NCBI GenBank assembly: GCA_002351365.1
Contig: DEGE01000010.1
Location: 430-14,167 of the forward strand
DNA: 13,738 nucleotides
DNA from: Candidatus Saccharibacteria bacterium UBA2834
GTDB lineage: Bacteria > Patescibacteriota > Saccharimonadia > Saccharimonadales > Saccharimonadaceae
Direction: 5' to 3'
The translations under genes were made by a program, and so were the position numbers. This document shows positions 1 through 6,815 of the stretch, piece by piece. Each line of letters starts with the position of its first letter. Within the stretch, counting starts at the first letter, position 1. A model generated the notes under the pieces. It was given only the letters and a program-made list of their open reading frames with translations, was not told the origin of the DNA and did not search any database.

Positions 1-66
1 GAATCATAACTTTTCATAATTCTCTATCTTCATTATATATTAAAGTATGAGCGAAATAGGAAGGAA

Positions 67-316
67 TTAGCTAGTCAGCTTTTTGACGTATTCAATAATT
101 ACGTCAGCAATATCAGATTTTTACATAATATCGAAAAAGTAACTAAACACAATAACAGCAATCATTATTGCGTTGATAAGGGAGACATTAAAGATATGCA
201 TTTTGCGCTCAGCATTTAGATTTGCGATAAATTCGCGAATGAGTGCATTATAGTAGAAATACCAAGGCGACTTGGCGCCGTTGCCCTCAAAAGTTGGTTG
301 CCAGGTAGCAGTCCAT
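67..316 (-). pseudogene. Possible decayed small membrane-protein gene
   Basis: A minus-strand frame from about 318 down to a TAA at 121-123 encodes a soluble, positively charged stretch (including ALIREFIANLNAERK) followed by a hydrophobic helix of about 23 residues that ends at the stop. The same frame continues past this TAA for 17 more codons (reading KSDIADVIIEYVKKLTS) to a second TAA at 67-69, and this tail looks protein-like. At the 5' end a minus-strand TATAAT at 328-323 is followed 6 bases later by an ATG at 316, but that ATG opens only nine codons; the longer frame is offset by one base. One indel plus one nonsense change would therefore explain the locus as a broken gene. An alternative is an intact 77-codon two-helix protein starting at 354, which would overlap the start of the plus-strand gene. 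The frame could also be chance, so confidence is low. Confidence 0.3.
84..106. repeat. Inverted repeat TGACGTA-N9-TACGTCA
   Basis: TGACGTA at 84-90 is matched by its exact reverse complement at 100-106, with a 9-base AT-rich spacer. It could be a regulator binding site or a weak hairpin. There is no T-tract placed to make it a good terminator. A similar string, TTTGACGTATT, occurs at the 3' end of the tetR gene near 795, where it is coding. Function unknown. Confidence 0.35.
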
Positions 317-320
317 ATAT

Positions 321-332
321 TTATTATAATAA
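321..332. promoter_or_regulatory. Symmetric bidirectional -10 box
   Basis: TTATTATAATAA is a perfect 12-base palindrome, so TATAAT is read on both strands (plus 325-330, minus 328-323). On each strand an ATG follows after exactly six bases: 337 on plus and 316 on minus, both 10.5 bases from the centre. A convincing -35 box is not visible on either side. Symmetric -10 elements are known to drive divergent transcription in bacteria. Here the plus-strand start would give a leaderless mRNA for the gene at 337. Confidence 0.5.
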
Positions 333-336
333 AAAC

Positions 337-786
337 ATGAATCCAAAAGAACATATCATCGCAATTATTAAAGATGCAATCGCAAAGCACTTGCCTAACG
401 TAAAACCAGAAGATTTGGAAGAACGCGGCAAGGTATATTATATGAACGATCAAAATGGTACTATTTTTGACTGGACAATGAATAAGCACGCGAGCGCTTT
501 TATGTGTTTTTATAACGACGGCATGGGAGCCGCAAAAGCTTTGGTTTATGACGATGGTGCAAGAAATGTCTATCTATATGAGCCAGAAGCGCCACACAAG
601 AATATGGCCGAAGAAAAAGCATCGATGAATGCGACCGACGTACTAGCGCTCACGACTTTTATGTATTTCAATGCCGATGCTGAAAATCGTTACGGCAAAT
701 CTTTGGACGATTTAGAATACGCGGAACCTAGTGAAGAAAAAATCGCTGAATTCCAGAAGCTTTGCGAAGAGCCCGAAAACGAATAA
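337..786 (+). CDS. Hypothetical acidic protein, 149 aa
   Basis: I do not recognise the family. I chose the ATG at 337 (MNPKEHIIAI) over an in-frame ATG at 298 because a perfect TATAAT ends six bases before it, which suggests a leaderless start, and because the extra N-terminal residues look like translated promoter. The protein is soluble, with no signal peptide or membrane helix. An N-terminal helical part (residues 1-30) precedes a likely beta-rich core around 35-90 with aromatic residues (KVYYMNDQNG, TIFDWTMNKH, SAFMCFYNDG), and the C-terminus is acidic. No catalytic motif is evident. Its stop is five bases from the stop of the convergent TetR gene, with no terminator hairpin between them. 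Confidence 0.75.
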   Translation: MNPKEHIIAIIKDAIAKHLPNVKPEDLEERGKVYYMNDQNGTIFDWTMNKHASAFMCFYNDGMGAAKALVYDDGARNVYLYEPEAPHKNMAEEKASMNATDVLALTTFMYFNADAENRYGKSLDDLEYAEPSEEKIAEFQKLCEEPENE

Positions 787-791
787 GTAAG

Positions 792-1358
792 TTATTTGAC
801 GTATTGCTCGAATAATACTCGTAGCTTATTGCTGAGATAAGCGCGAATATCATCGAGCGTGACGGAGACCTCATTGCGGTAATATTTGCGCACAATAGCG
901 AAAGTGCCGCTCGCGAGGATTAGAAGTTCAAATTCTACACTCTTATCGTCGATTCCCTTTTCACGCAAAATTGAGAGCACGCGCTGCGTCATGCCACTTT
1001 CGAGCTGCCCCATGAAGGCCATCGGCGCATCGCTAGCCAATAATTGACGATAGACGCTTTCCTGTTGCTTGAGGAAAGTAAAAATCTGATCTACATACTG
1101 TTCTATATCGTCGGTAGAATTAAATTCGCGACGCTCGGCAAAAAGTTCTTTTTCAATCTCTGCCTGTAGCTCGGCACCGACTTCATAAATATTATTGTAG
1201 TAATTATAAAAGGTGCCGCGCGTAATCTCGGCTCGCTCGGATAAATCGGTGACAGTAATGTTTTTGACCGAGCCGCGCTCTGCTAACAAGTCCGCAAAGG
1301 CTTTGCGGATTTTGCGACGAGTTTTCTCGGTTGCCCTATGATAAGAAGTCTTAATCAT
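792..1358 (-). CDS. TetR-family transcriptional regulator
   Basis: This is a one-component DNA-binding repressor of about 188 residues, typical for TetR proteins. The N-terminal helix-turn-helix spans roughly residues 10-58, with the recognition region ITVTDLSERAEITRGTFYNY and the family's usual FYNYY signature; the rest is an all-helical ligand and dimer domain. I place the start at the ATG at 1358 rather than at 1493, since the longer version would read through its own promoter and into the neighbouring gene. A consensus promoter ends six bases before this ATG. The gene is divergent from the MMPL transporter at 1471, and a 20-base palindrome lies between them, so it most likely represses the transporter and perhaps itself. 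The inducing ligand is unknown. Confidence 0.92.
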   Translation of the reverse strand: MIKTSYHRATEKTRRKIRKAFADLLAERGSVKNITVTDLSERAEITRGTFYNYYNNIYEVGAELQAEIEKELFAERREFNSTDDIEQYVDQIFTFLKQQESVYRQLLASDAPMAFMGQLESGMTQRVLSILREKGIDDKSVEFELLILASGTFAIVRKYYRNEVSVTLDDIRAYLSNKLRVLFEQYVK

Positions 1359-1364
1359 TCTTTG

Positions 1365-1393
1365 ATTATACCATGCTTCGTACAAAATGTCAA
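1365..1393 (-). promoter_or_regulatory. Consensus sigma-70 promoter of tetR
   Basis: On the minus strand TTGACA (1393-1388) is separated by exactly 17 bases from TATAAT (1370-1365), and a TG one base upstream makes an extended -10. All twelve hexamer bases match consensus. The expected transcription start falls at or next to the ATG at 1358, so the tetR message should be leaderless. Confidence 0.85.
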
Positions 1394-1411
1394 TATAGTG
1401 TTCAATTTTAG

Positions 1412-1431
1412 ACACAGTGCAATAACTGTGT
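1412..1431. promoter_or_regulatory. Palindromic operator, likely TetR site
   Basis: ACACAGT (1412-1418), six spacer bases, then ACTGTGT (1425-1431) form a perfect 7-base inverted repeat inside the tetR-MMPL intergenic region. Size and symmetry suit a TetR dimer. It lies just upstream of where the -35 of the MMPL promoter would be, and upstream of the tetR -35, so it could affect both promoters. Assignment to this TetR is inferred from position. Confidence 0.6.
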
Positions 1432-1456
1432 TCTTCTTTGATTATTCCTAGGTATA

Positions 1457-1462
1457 TATAAT
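1457..1462 (+). promoter_or_regulatory. -10 box of the MMPL transporter gene
   Basis: A perfect TATAAT ends eight bases before the ATG at 1471, placing the expected start of transcription at or within a base or two of the start codon. No good -35 hexamer lies 16-18 bases upstream (TTCTTT at 1434 is the best candidate), which would fit a weak promoter under regulator control. Confidence 0.6.
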
Positions 1463-1470
1463 TAACAAAT

Positions 1471-4400
1471 ATGCGCAAAATAACAGATTTCATTGTTAAT
1501 CATTGCTATATTATCTTTGGTGTATTTTTGGTGCTCGTAGCAATTTGCGCAGTCTTGTCTACGCATGTAAAAATTAATAAAGATATCTATTCTTACATGC
1601 CGGCCAACTCTGAAACATCACTTGGTTTGGAAATAATGAACGATGAGTTTAATTATGATTCGACCAGCTCTTATGAGATGATGCTGACCGATGTACCAGA
1701 AGACGAAAAGACAAAAATTAAAGAAGATATCGAATCAATTGAGGGTGTAGGTTCGGTAGATTACGATAGTAGCGATACCTACAATCGTAATCAATATACT
1801 CGCTACAAAATCAACATCAATGCGCCGGCAGATTCCGATACTGCGAACCGTGTCTATAATACGGTCCACAATAATTACAAAGATCGCTTCGAGATCGAAG
1901 AAGCTGGCCAGGTTTTTAATTACAATGGCGAAGTGATAAAGATACATGTAACCATTTTGGCAGTTGCATGCGCCATGGTAATCCTGCTTCTGATGAGCAA
2001 GTCTTGGATAGAGCCTTGGCTATTTCTATTTACGATATTACTAGCGGTAGTCGCAAACAAAGGGACGAACATCATCTTCCCCAGCGTCTCGCATATTACG
2101 GATGCAATTTCAGCAATTCTACAGATGGCTCTTTCGATGGACTATGCCATTATGTTATCGACGCGTTATCGCCAAGAGAAAGCCAAACCAGACCATCCAG
2201 ATAAGAAAACTGCTATGCGTCGCGCTATGCGTTATTCATTTGGCGCAATTTCGTCAAGCTCCGTCACGACAGTAGTTGGTTTAATCGTATTGGTTGCGAT
2301 GAGCTTCACAATTGGGCGCGATATGGGACTCGTTCTGAGCAAGGGCGTTGTTTTGAGCTTGGTATCAATTTTTACTTCCCTCCCGGCATTGCTGCTAATG
2401 TTTGACAAGGTAATCGAAAAAACCAAAAAGAAAACTCTGACTTTTAAGATGGATTGGTTCGGCAAGCGTAGCTATGATTTGCATAAAATTGCAATGCCAT
2501 TATTCTTGGTCATATTTATTGGTAGTATTATCCTCAAAGGTAGTACCGTCATTAATTTTACAGCCGAGCAGAATAATCGCATCAAAGATGTATTTAGTGA
2601 GACCAACCAAATGGCTTTGGTCTACGATGCGAAAATGGACGACGACGTAACGAAAGCCTGCAAAGATTTTGATAAGCGCGAAGACACAACCCGCGTACTT
2701 TGTTACGGTAACACGATCAATGAGCCCGAGAAATACGACGAATTAGTCGCAAAAATAAATAGTCTAAGCTCGGAAAAAGTCGAGACTCAAGATTATTTAA
2801 TTAAGGCGATTTATTATCACTATTACAAAGATGTCGATGCGCACGAGATTTCGCTTGATGATTTGGTGAACTTTTTGCAGAAAGACGTTTTTCCAAATAA
2901 AGAATTTGCGGATACTGTTTCTGGCGAGATGGTCTCGAAAGTTGATCGTTTCTCAAACTTCACTAACCAGAACAAAGTTAATCGCTTGCGCACTAAGCAA
3001 GACATTGCGAACGTTTTGGGCGTCGATAGTAAAAAGTTGGACGATGTGTATGTTCTGTATTTGTCCGAGCAGAATGTTCCAACCAAACTGACCTTGTATC
3101 AATTTGCACAGTTTGTCACGAATGATATTTTGACGGATTCCAAGTATGCAGATATGGTTACGCCAGCGCAACGTGCCGACCTTGCAAAGCTGAAGATTTT
3201 TAGCAACAAGGCCGTGACCGATACGCCAAGAAGCGCGGCGGAACTTTCGAAGATTTTTGGCATCAACCAGAAAACTTTGGAGCAATTATTAGTTTATTAC
3301 GGCTACACTACTAACGATACGCCGACGGCTTCCGTGTCGATTGAAGAACTAGTGAATTTTGCATTATCGAACCAGAGCGTGATTGATGAAATGGGCCTGT
3401 CGACAGACGAAGTCGCCCAATTAAAGACTCAGTTCGCGGCCGCAAAAACGAAGATTTCTGAATTAAAGAACGCACCTGAAATGTTTGATCAGGCCGTAGC
3501 GGAATTGCCAGCCGAAACACAAGAAGCTTTGGCGCCACAAATTACCGCTCTACGCGCAGAGTTGGTCGCGAAAGTCGACGAGGTAGAAAAAGCTTTGACG
3601 AAAAAATACACTTATACGGATATTGCGAATGCGGCGACGAAAGTTGACGGTGCTTTGGTTGCGACAAGCAATTGGCTAAATAACTTGGAGGCAAGCTATC
3701 CAGAAATCTTTGCGGATTTAAGCGAAGAAGATAAAGCTACAATTCTAGAAGCTGCGCAAAAGATTAGCGGCGAAATCAATGTAGTTCGTCAAAAGATTAA
3801 TCTAAACGATAAACTTGCAAAACTCAAGAATATCTACAAACTTTACCAAGCCGAAACGACAGCCAATGCCGCAAGAATCTCCCCGCGCGAATTAGTGAAC
3901 TTCTTGCTCAAACATCAGAATGATGACAAGCTAAAAGGTGCTCTAACGAGCGATACGATTAAGCAGCTAGGTCTAGCGCAATACATTATGAACAACCAGA
4001 GCACGAAGTATTCGGCCAGTAGCCTAGCGCAGGCTTTCAATTTAGACCAAGAGAAAGTTAAACTGGTCTATGCACTATATAATTATCGCTACGAAAATAA
4101 GAATTTGAAATTATCACTCAAAACTTTGATTAACTTTATTGACGAAAAAGTTTTGCCAAATCCAAACTACGCCAACAGACTCAGCAAAAACGAGCAAACA
4201 CAGTTACATACAATTGCGACTTTGATGCGTGCGGCAGCAAATGGAAATACCTACAATTACGAGGCCTTATACCGTGCAATTTTGCCACTAGCTGGCAACC
4301 TGGACAAGAATCAATTGTTCCTCGCTTATTTATATCACGGTTCATTGTATGACTACGATGAAAACTGGACTTTGACAGTCGAAAAGTTTATTAACTTTGT

Positions 4401-5244
4401 CTCGGATAAAATTTTGCCAGACAGTCGTTTTGCGGAAAGAATTGACGATGAGATGCGCGAGAAAATCACCGACGGCCGCAAGACAATTAACGATGCGAAA
4501 GATTTGCTGGTGGGGCCACAGCATTACCGCGCATTAATCGAATCAAATTTGCCAGCGGAGGGCGAAAAGACTTTTGCATTAATTAGCGACTTGAAGAACG
4601 CGCTAGGTCCGCGCAATAAGCTAGATTATTATTTAGTCGGCGATTCCGCAATGGCCTACGAGATGTCACAGACTTTCAATGACGAAATGAATTTCATCAC
4701 GATTTTAACCATGCTGGCAATCTTTGCGGTGGTAGTCTGTACATTTAAATCATTCTTTGTATCAATGCTACTAGTACTTGTGATTCAATGTGCGGTCTAT
4801 ATCGTGATGGCATATCTATCGTTAACTGGATCGAGCATTTACTTCATTGCGCTGATTATCGTGCAATCGATTTTGATGGGCGCGACGATCGATTATGCAA
4901 TTCTCTTCACGTCGTACTATGTTGAAAACCGCAGTTACTTCAAAATGAATATACGCGATGCGCTGATTAGTACTTATAATCGTTCCATTAATGCAATTCT
5001 CACTTCAGCATCGATTCTAATTATCGTGACGGCGATTGTCGGCAACTTGGCAACGGCGATTGCGGCAGCGGTCTGTCAGGCGATTTCGCTGGGTACATTT
5101 TGCGCCACTCTAATTATCTTGGTTTTGCTACCCGCTTTGCTAGCAACGCTGGATCGGTTTGTTGTAAAGAAGCCTCGCGAGAGGGTTGCTGATGCTGAGA
5201 AAGGTATCAAGAAGCTTTTGAAGAGCTTTAAATCGTTGCTATAA
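1471..5244 (+). CDS. MMPL/RND-family transporter with giant repeat insert
   Basis: A membrane exporter-like protein of 1257 residues. It has two halves typical of the RND superfamily MMPL branch: a first helix (about 10-31), a porter-like loop (32-155), a helix bundle (about 160-310) containing SMDYAIML with Asp224, a seventh helix near 338-358, and a C-terminal helix bundle (about 1075-1230) with the matching GATIDYAILF motif, Asp1141. MMPL proteins export lipids, peptides or other hydrophobic compounds using ion gradients. The usual family length is about 700-1000 residues; here the second extracytoplasmic loop is about 710 residues (360-1070), filled with helical repeats and a coiled-coil-like stretch at about 645-800. 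It is divergent from tetR and probably controlled by it. Its TAA stop (5242-5244) lies within the -10 box of the next gene. Substrate unknown. Confidence 0.9.
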   Translation: MRKITDFIVNHCYIIFGVFLVLVAICAVLSTHVKINKDIYSYMPANSETSLGLEIMNDEFNYDSTSSYEMMLTDVPEDEKTKIKEDIESIEGVGSVDYDSSDTYNRNQYTRYKININAPADSDTANRVYNTVHNNYKDRFEIEEAGQVFNYNGEVIKIHVTILAVACAMVILLLMSKSWIEPWLFLFTILLAVVANKGTNIIFPSVSHITDAISAILQMALSMDYAIMLSTRYRQEKAKPDHPDKKTAMRRAMRYSFGAISSSSVTTVVGLIVLVAMSFTIGRDMGLVLSKGVVLSLVSIFTSLPALLLMFDKVIEKTKKKTLTFKMDWFGKRSYDLHKIAMPLFLVIFIGSIILKGSTVINFTAEQNNRIKDVFSETNQMALVYDAKMDDDVTKACKDFDKREDTTRVLCYGNTINEPEKYDELVAKINSLSSEKVETQDYLIKAIYYHYYKDVDAHEISLDDLVNFLQKDVFPNKEFADTVSGEMVSKVDRFSNFTNQNKVNRLRTKQDIANVLGVDSKKLDDVYVLYLSEQNVPTKLTLYQFAQFVTNDILTDSKYADMVTPAQRADLAKLKIFSNKAVTDTPRSAAELSKIFGINQKTLEQLLVYYGYTTNDTPTASVSIEELVNFALSNQSVIDEMGLSTDEVAQLKTQFAAAKTKISELKNAPEMFDQAVAELPAETQEALAPQITALRAELVAKVDEVEKALTKKYTYTDIANAATKVDGALVATSNWLNNLEASYPEIFADLSEEDKATILEAAQKISGEINVVRQKINLNDKLAKLKNIYKLYQAETTANAARISPRELVNFLLKHQNDDKLKGALTSDTIKQLGLAQYIMNNQSTKYSASSLAQAFNLDQEKVKLVYALYNYRYENKNLKLSLKTLINFIDEKVLPNPNYANRLSKNEQTQLHTIATLMRAAANGNTYNYEALYRAILPLAGNLDKNQLFLAYLYHGSLYDYDENWTLTVEKFINFVSDKILPDSRFAERIDDEMREKITDGRKTINDAKDLLVGPQHYRALIESNLPAEGEKTFALISDLKNALGPRNKLDYYLVGDSAMAYEMSQTFNDEMNFITILTMLAIFAVVVCTFKSFFVSMLLVLVIQCAVYIVMAYLSLTGSSIYFIALIIVQSILMGATIDYAILFTSYYVENRSYFKMNIRDALISTYNRSINAILTSASILIIVTAIVGNLATAIAAAVCQAISLGTFCATLIILVLLPALLATLDRFVVKKPRERVADAEKGIKKLLKSFKSLL
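2848..4470 (+). repeat. Internal repeats in the transporter's extracytoplasmic loop
   Basis: Units begin with a motif like [LVI][ST]-x3-[LF][VIA][NQ]F at residues 460 (ISLDDLVNFL), 540 (LTLYQFAQF), 622 (VSIEELVNF), 803 (ISPRELVNFL), 881 (LSLKTLINFI) and 968 (LTVEKFINFV). Several then read V/ILPxxxxAxxLS and end in a K-L-x2-VYxLY-like segment. Spacing is 80, 82, 181, 78 and 87 residues; the 181 gap probably holds one diverged, expanded unit. The repeats are protein-level and too diverged to show as DNA repeats. I do not know this module from named families. Confidence 0.75.
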
Positions 5245-5245
5245 T
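5237..5245 (+). promoter_or_regulatory. Extended -10 box inside the end of the transporter gene
   Basis: TGCTATAAT is a full extended -10 (TG-N-TATAAT). It overlaps the last codons and stop of the transporter gene and ends seven bases before the next ATG. A plausible -35, TTGAAG, lies at 5218-5223 with 16-base spacing. The gene at 5253 can thus be transcribed independently as a leaderless message. Confidence 0.65.
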
Positions 5246-5252
5246 TTGGTCA

Positions 5253-5471
5253 ATGAAAGAGTCTCAGGCTAGTAATATTACGACACATATTAGGGATGAA
5301 TATGGTGCGGAACCGGAATTTTTGTGGCCAGAACGCTATCCGACTTATTGCATATTTCGGCATGGCGGCAATAAAAAATGGTTTGCATTGATCGGGCGTA
5401 TCGAGTGGAAAAGCCTGGGCCGAGACGGTAAGGAATTAGTAAAGAAAAGTTATTTATTGACAGACAAATAA
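5253..5471 (+). CDS. Short MmcQ/YjbR-like protein, 72 aa
   Basis: Residues 16-50 (EYGAEPEFLWPERYPTYCIF, then NKKWFALIGRI) match the recognisable core of the MmcQ/YjbR family, small proteins with a CyaY-like fold that may bind nucleic acid. Typical members are about 115 residues. Here GRDGKE, where the usual protein continues into a long middle region, is followed at once by LVKKSYLLTDK, which resembles the family's extreme C-terminus. It therefore looks like a version missing about 40 middle residues. No Shine-Dalgarno site is seen; the start is supported by the extended -10 seven bases upstream. Its stop is three bases from the stop of the convergent XRE gene. The function of the family is poorly known. 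Confidence 0.75.
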   Translation: MKESQASNITTHIRDEYGAEPEFLWPERYPTYCIFRHGGNKKWFALIGRIEWKSLGRDGKELVKKSYLLTDK

Positions 5472-5474
5472 GAA

Positions 5475-6077
5475 TTATACTACTTTCTTTTGCCAGGATT
5501 TCTTGTGGCATTTTGGGCAAGTCATTTTACGTATGCGACCGATATGTTTCGCCATATAAACACTTGAATATTTTGGCACGTACTGGTGGCCGCAATTCTT
5601 ACATTCGTATTTCCCTGCTTCGGTTTCAATTTTCAGACAGAAGCTTGAGCCTACTATCAATATAGCGAAGCCAAGTACGATTAAAATAATCCGCGCGGCT
5701 ACGTCCATATCGATGTAGCTCCCGGCGAAAACTAATATTAAAAAAGCTGCAGTGGATATGGAGCCGATTACAATTTCGCACATCAAAAACTTTTTGTTCT
5801 GCGCTGTTTCGAGTTCGGAAAATTCCTCAAGTTTTTGCTCGGCGAATTTCTTGTAATCTTTTTGGTTGATGTCTTCACCACTCAAAAGTTCATTATAGGA
5901 AACGCCAAATAGTTTGCAGAGTTTAGTGAGATTATTGGCGTCTGGCAGACAAATTCCCCGCTCCCATTTGGAGATTGAGCGATTAGAAATACCTAGCTCT
6001 TCCGCCAAGCTTTCCTGCGTGAAGCCTTTTTCTTGTCGTTTCTTTGCGATGAATTTGCCAATTTTATTTAGATCCAT
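5475..6077 (-). CDS. XRE-family regulator with two TM helices and a zinc ribbon
   Basis: This 200-residue protein begins with an HTH_3/Cro-C1 DNA-binding domain (residues 6-65: IGKFIAKKRQEKGFTQESLA, then the recognition helix NRSISKWERG). A short charged linker (70-96) leads to two hydrophobic helices (about 98-120 and 127-148) and a C-terminal zinc-ribbon-like region with Cys159/Cys162 (YECKNCGH) and Cys187/Cys190 (TCPKCHKK). A membrane-tethered DNA-binding protein with a metal knuckle suggests a sensor of an envelope or redox signal; this is inference. HTH proteins with C-terminal membrane helices are common in Firmicutes. AAGGG lies upstream of the ATG, so translation may use a weak Shine-Dalgarno site. 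It is convergent with the MmcQ-like gene. Confidence 0.9.
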   Translation of the reverse strand: MDLNKIGKFIAKKRQEKGFTQESLAEELGISNRSISKWERGICLPDANNLTKLCKLFGVSYNELLSGEDINQKDYKKFAEQKLEEFSELETAQNKKFLMCEIVIGSISTAAFLILVFAGSYIDMDVAARIILIVLGFAILIVGSSFCLKIETEAGKYECKNCGHQYVPKYSSVYMAKHIGRIRKMTCPKCHKKSWQKKVV

Positions 6078-6094
6078 ATTCGCCCTTTTTTATT

Positions 6095-6100
6095 ATTTTA
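6095..6100 (-). promoter_or_regulatory. Possible -10 box of the XRE gene
   Basis: TAAAAT on the minus strand, 17 bases upstream of the ATG at 6077, would give a leader of about ten bases containing AAGGG. No -35 is convincing. Low confidence, because transcription could instead begin upstream and run through the structured element at 6116-6188. Confidence 0.35.
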
Positions 6101-6115
6101 GCCCCATTTTAAGAA

Positions 6116-6188
6116 GGCGGAGACGAAAACGCCACAAACTGGAGGTAGAATCTCAATAACTCAGCGTAGTTTCTCGTCGCATCCGAGC
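6116..6188. ncRNA. Structured intergenic element, copy A
   Basis: The 25-base core at 6164-6188 matches 22 of 25 bases of a second intergenic site at 12236-12260. It contains CTCG-N7-CGAG, a 4-base stem with 7-base loop, and all three differences between copies are in the loop or outside the stem. Upstream of the core is AAACTGG (6136-6142), also present in the other copy, preceded by GGCG-N10-CGCC (6116-6133). In the other copy the stem is swapped to CGCC-N10-GGCG. This suggests a folded RNA, but the strand is not resolved: it could be a leader of the XRE gene (minus) or a small RNA. I do not recognise it as a named RNA family. Confidence 0.4.
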
Positions 6189-6242
6189 CTAACAATGAAG
6201 AAAATAAAAGGAATACAATGTCAATGGTAGACTTGCACCCGA

Positions 6243-6269
6243 TGTTATAATTGATGTAGTAAACAAGGA
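6243..6269 (+). promoter_or_regulatory. Extended -10 and Shine-Dalgarno of the ClbS-like gene
   Basis: TGTTATAAT (6243-6251) is a full extended -10. Transcription from about 6258 would give a leader of about 18 bases that includes AAGGA at 6265-6269, six bases from the ATG at 6276. This gene therefore has a conventional ribosome binding site, in contrast to several neighbours. Confidence 0.6.
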
Positions 6270-6275
6270 CTTATT

Positions 6276-6815
6276 ATGCCAAGACCGCGCAACAAACAGG
6301 ATTTATTAAAAGCCGGCGAGGAATACTACGCTAAGCTAATCGAAATGGCTGATTCAATGAGCGAGAAAGAAATGAACACCGAGTTCGACTTCTCCGGCGA
6401 TCCATCAAAGAAAGAACGCCACTGGGGGCGCGACAAGAATCTACGCGATATTTGGGTACATCTATATGAATGGCACCGAATGCTACTAGAATTTGTAGAT
6501 ACGAATCTGAATAAAGGCGGTAATGCACCATTCTTGCCAGAACCATACACTTGGAAGACTTACGGCGATATGAACGTGGAATATTGGAAGAAACACCAGA
6601 AGACGTCGTTAGCTGATGCGCGCAAGATGTTCGAGAAGTCGCATGCGGATGTGATGAAATTAGCTGAGAGCTTAAGCGAGGAGCAATTATTTACCAAAGG
6701 TATGTATCCATGGGTAGGTGGCTCGGTGCTAGGCTCGTATTTTGTAAGTTGTCTATCGTCGCATTATGATTGGGCGATGAAGAAATTGAAAGCACATAAG
6801 AAGAATTGTGCATAA
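6276..6815 (+). CDS. ClbS/DfsB-family (DUF1706) four-helix protein
   Basis: At 179 residues with NKQDLLKAGEEYYAKLIEMA at the start, RDKNLRDIWVHLYEWHRMLL at about 50-70 and SCLSSHYDWAMKKLKAHKK at the end, this fits the DUF1706/ClbS family of the DinB-like four-helix superfamily. Characterised ClbS protects colibactin producers by opening the toxin's cyclopropane warhead; DfsB proteins are related and mostly unstudied. There is no colibactin cluster here, so a role against a different electrophile or a housekeeping role is equally possible. It is soluble, with no signal peptide. The stop overlaps the next gene's start (TAATG), so the two are probably translated together. Confidence 0.85.
   Translation: MPRPRNKQDLLKAGEEYYAKLIEMADSMSEKEMNTEFDFSGDPSKKERHWGRDKNLRDIWVHLYEWHRMLLEFVDTNLNKGGNAPFLPEPYTWKTYGDMNVEYWKKHQKTSLADARKMFEKSHADVMKLAESLSEEQLFTKGMYPWVGGSVLGSYFVSCLSSHYDWAMKKLKAHKKNCA

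Larger units (their letters stand above)
1..336. other. Intergenic stretch without an intact gene
   Basis: No convincing intact gene lies upstream of 337. The stretch holds a TGACGTA/TACGTCA inverted repeat at 84-106, a minus-strand reading frame that looks like a broken small membrane-protein gene (67-316), and a palindromic -10 box at 321-332. Positions 1-66 are AT-rich and I see nothing further in them. The window start does not look like adapter sequence. Confidence 0.6.

Noticed and set aside
69..84. AGCT-AGTC-AGCT followed by Ts as a possible terminator.
   Set aside because: The stem is only four base pairs with a low GC share, too weak for an intrinsic terminator.
1735..3538. Several frames of 60-110 codons antisense to the transporter gene.
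   Set aside because: They are shadows of a strongly supported membrane protein gene and have no promoters or protein-like composition.
6181..6195. GCCTAAC matches the RYYYAAC end of integron attC sites.
   Set aside because: No matching GTTRRRY partner or L-box spacing is present, there is no integrase, and copy B lacks the motif.
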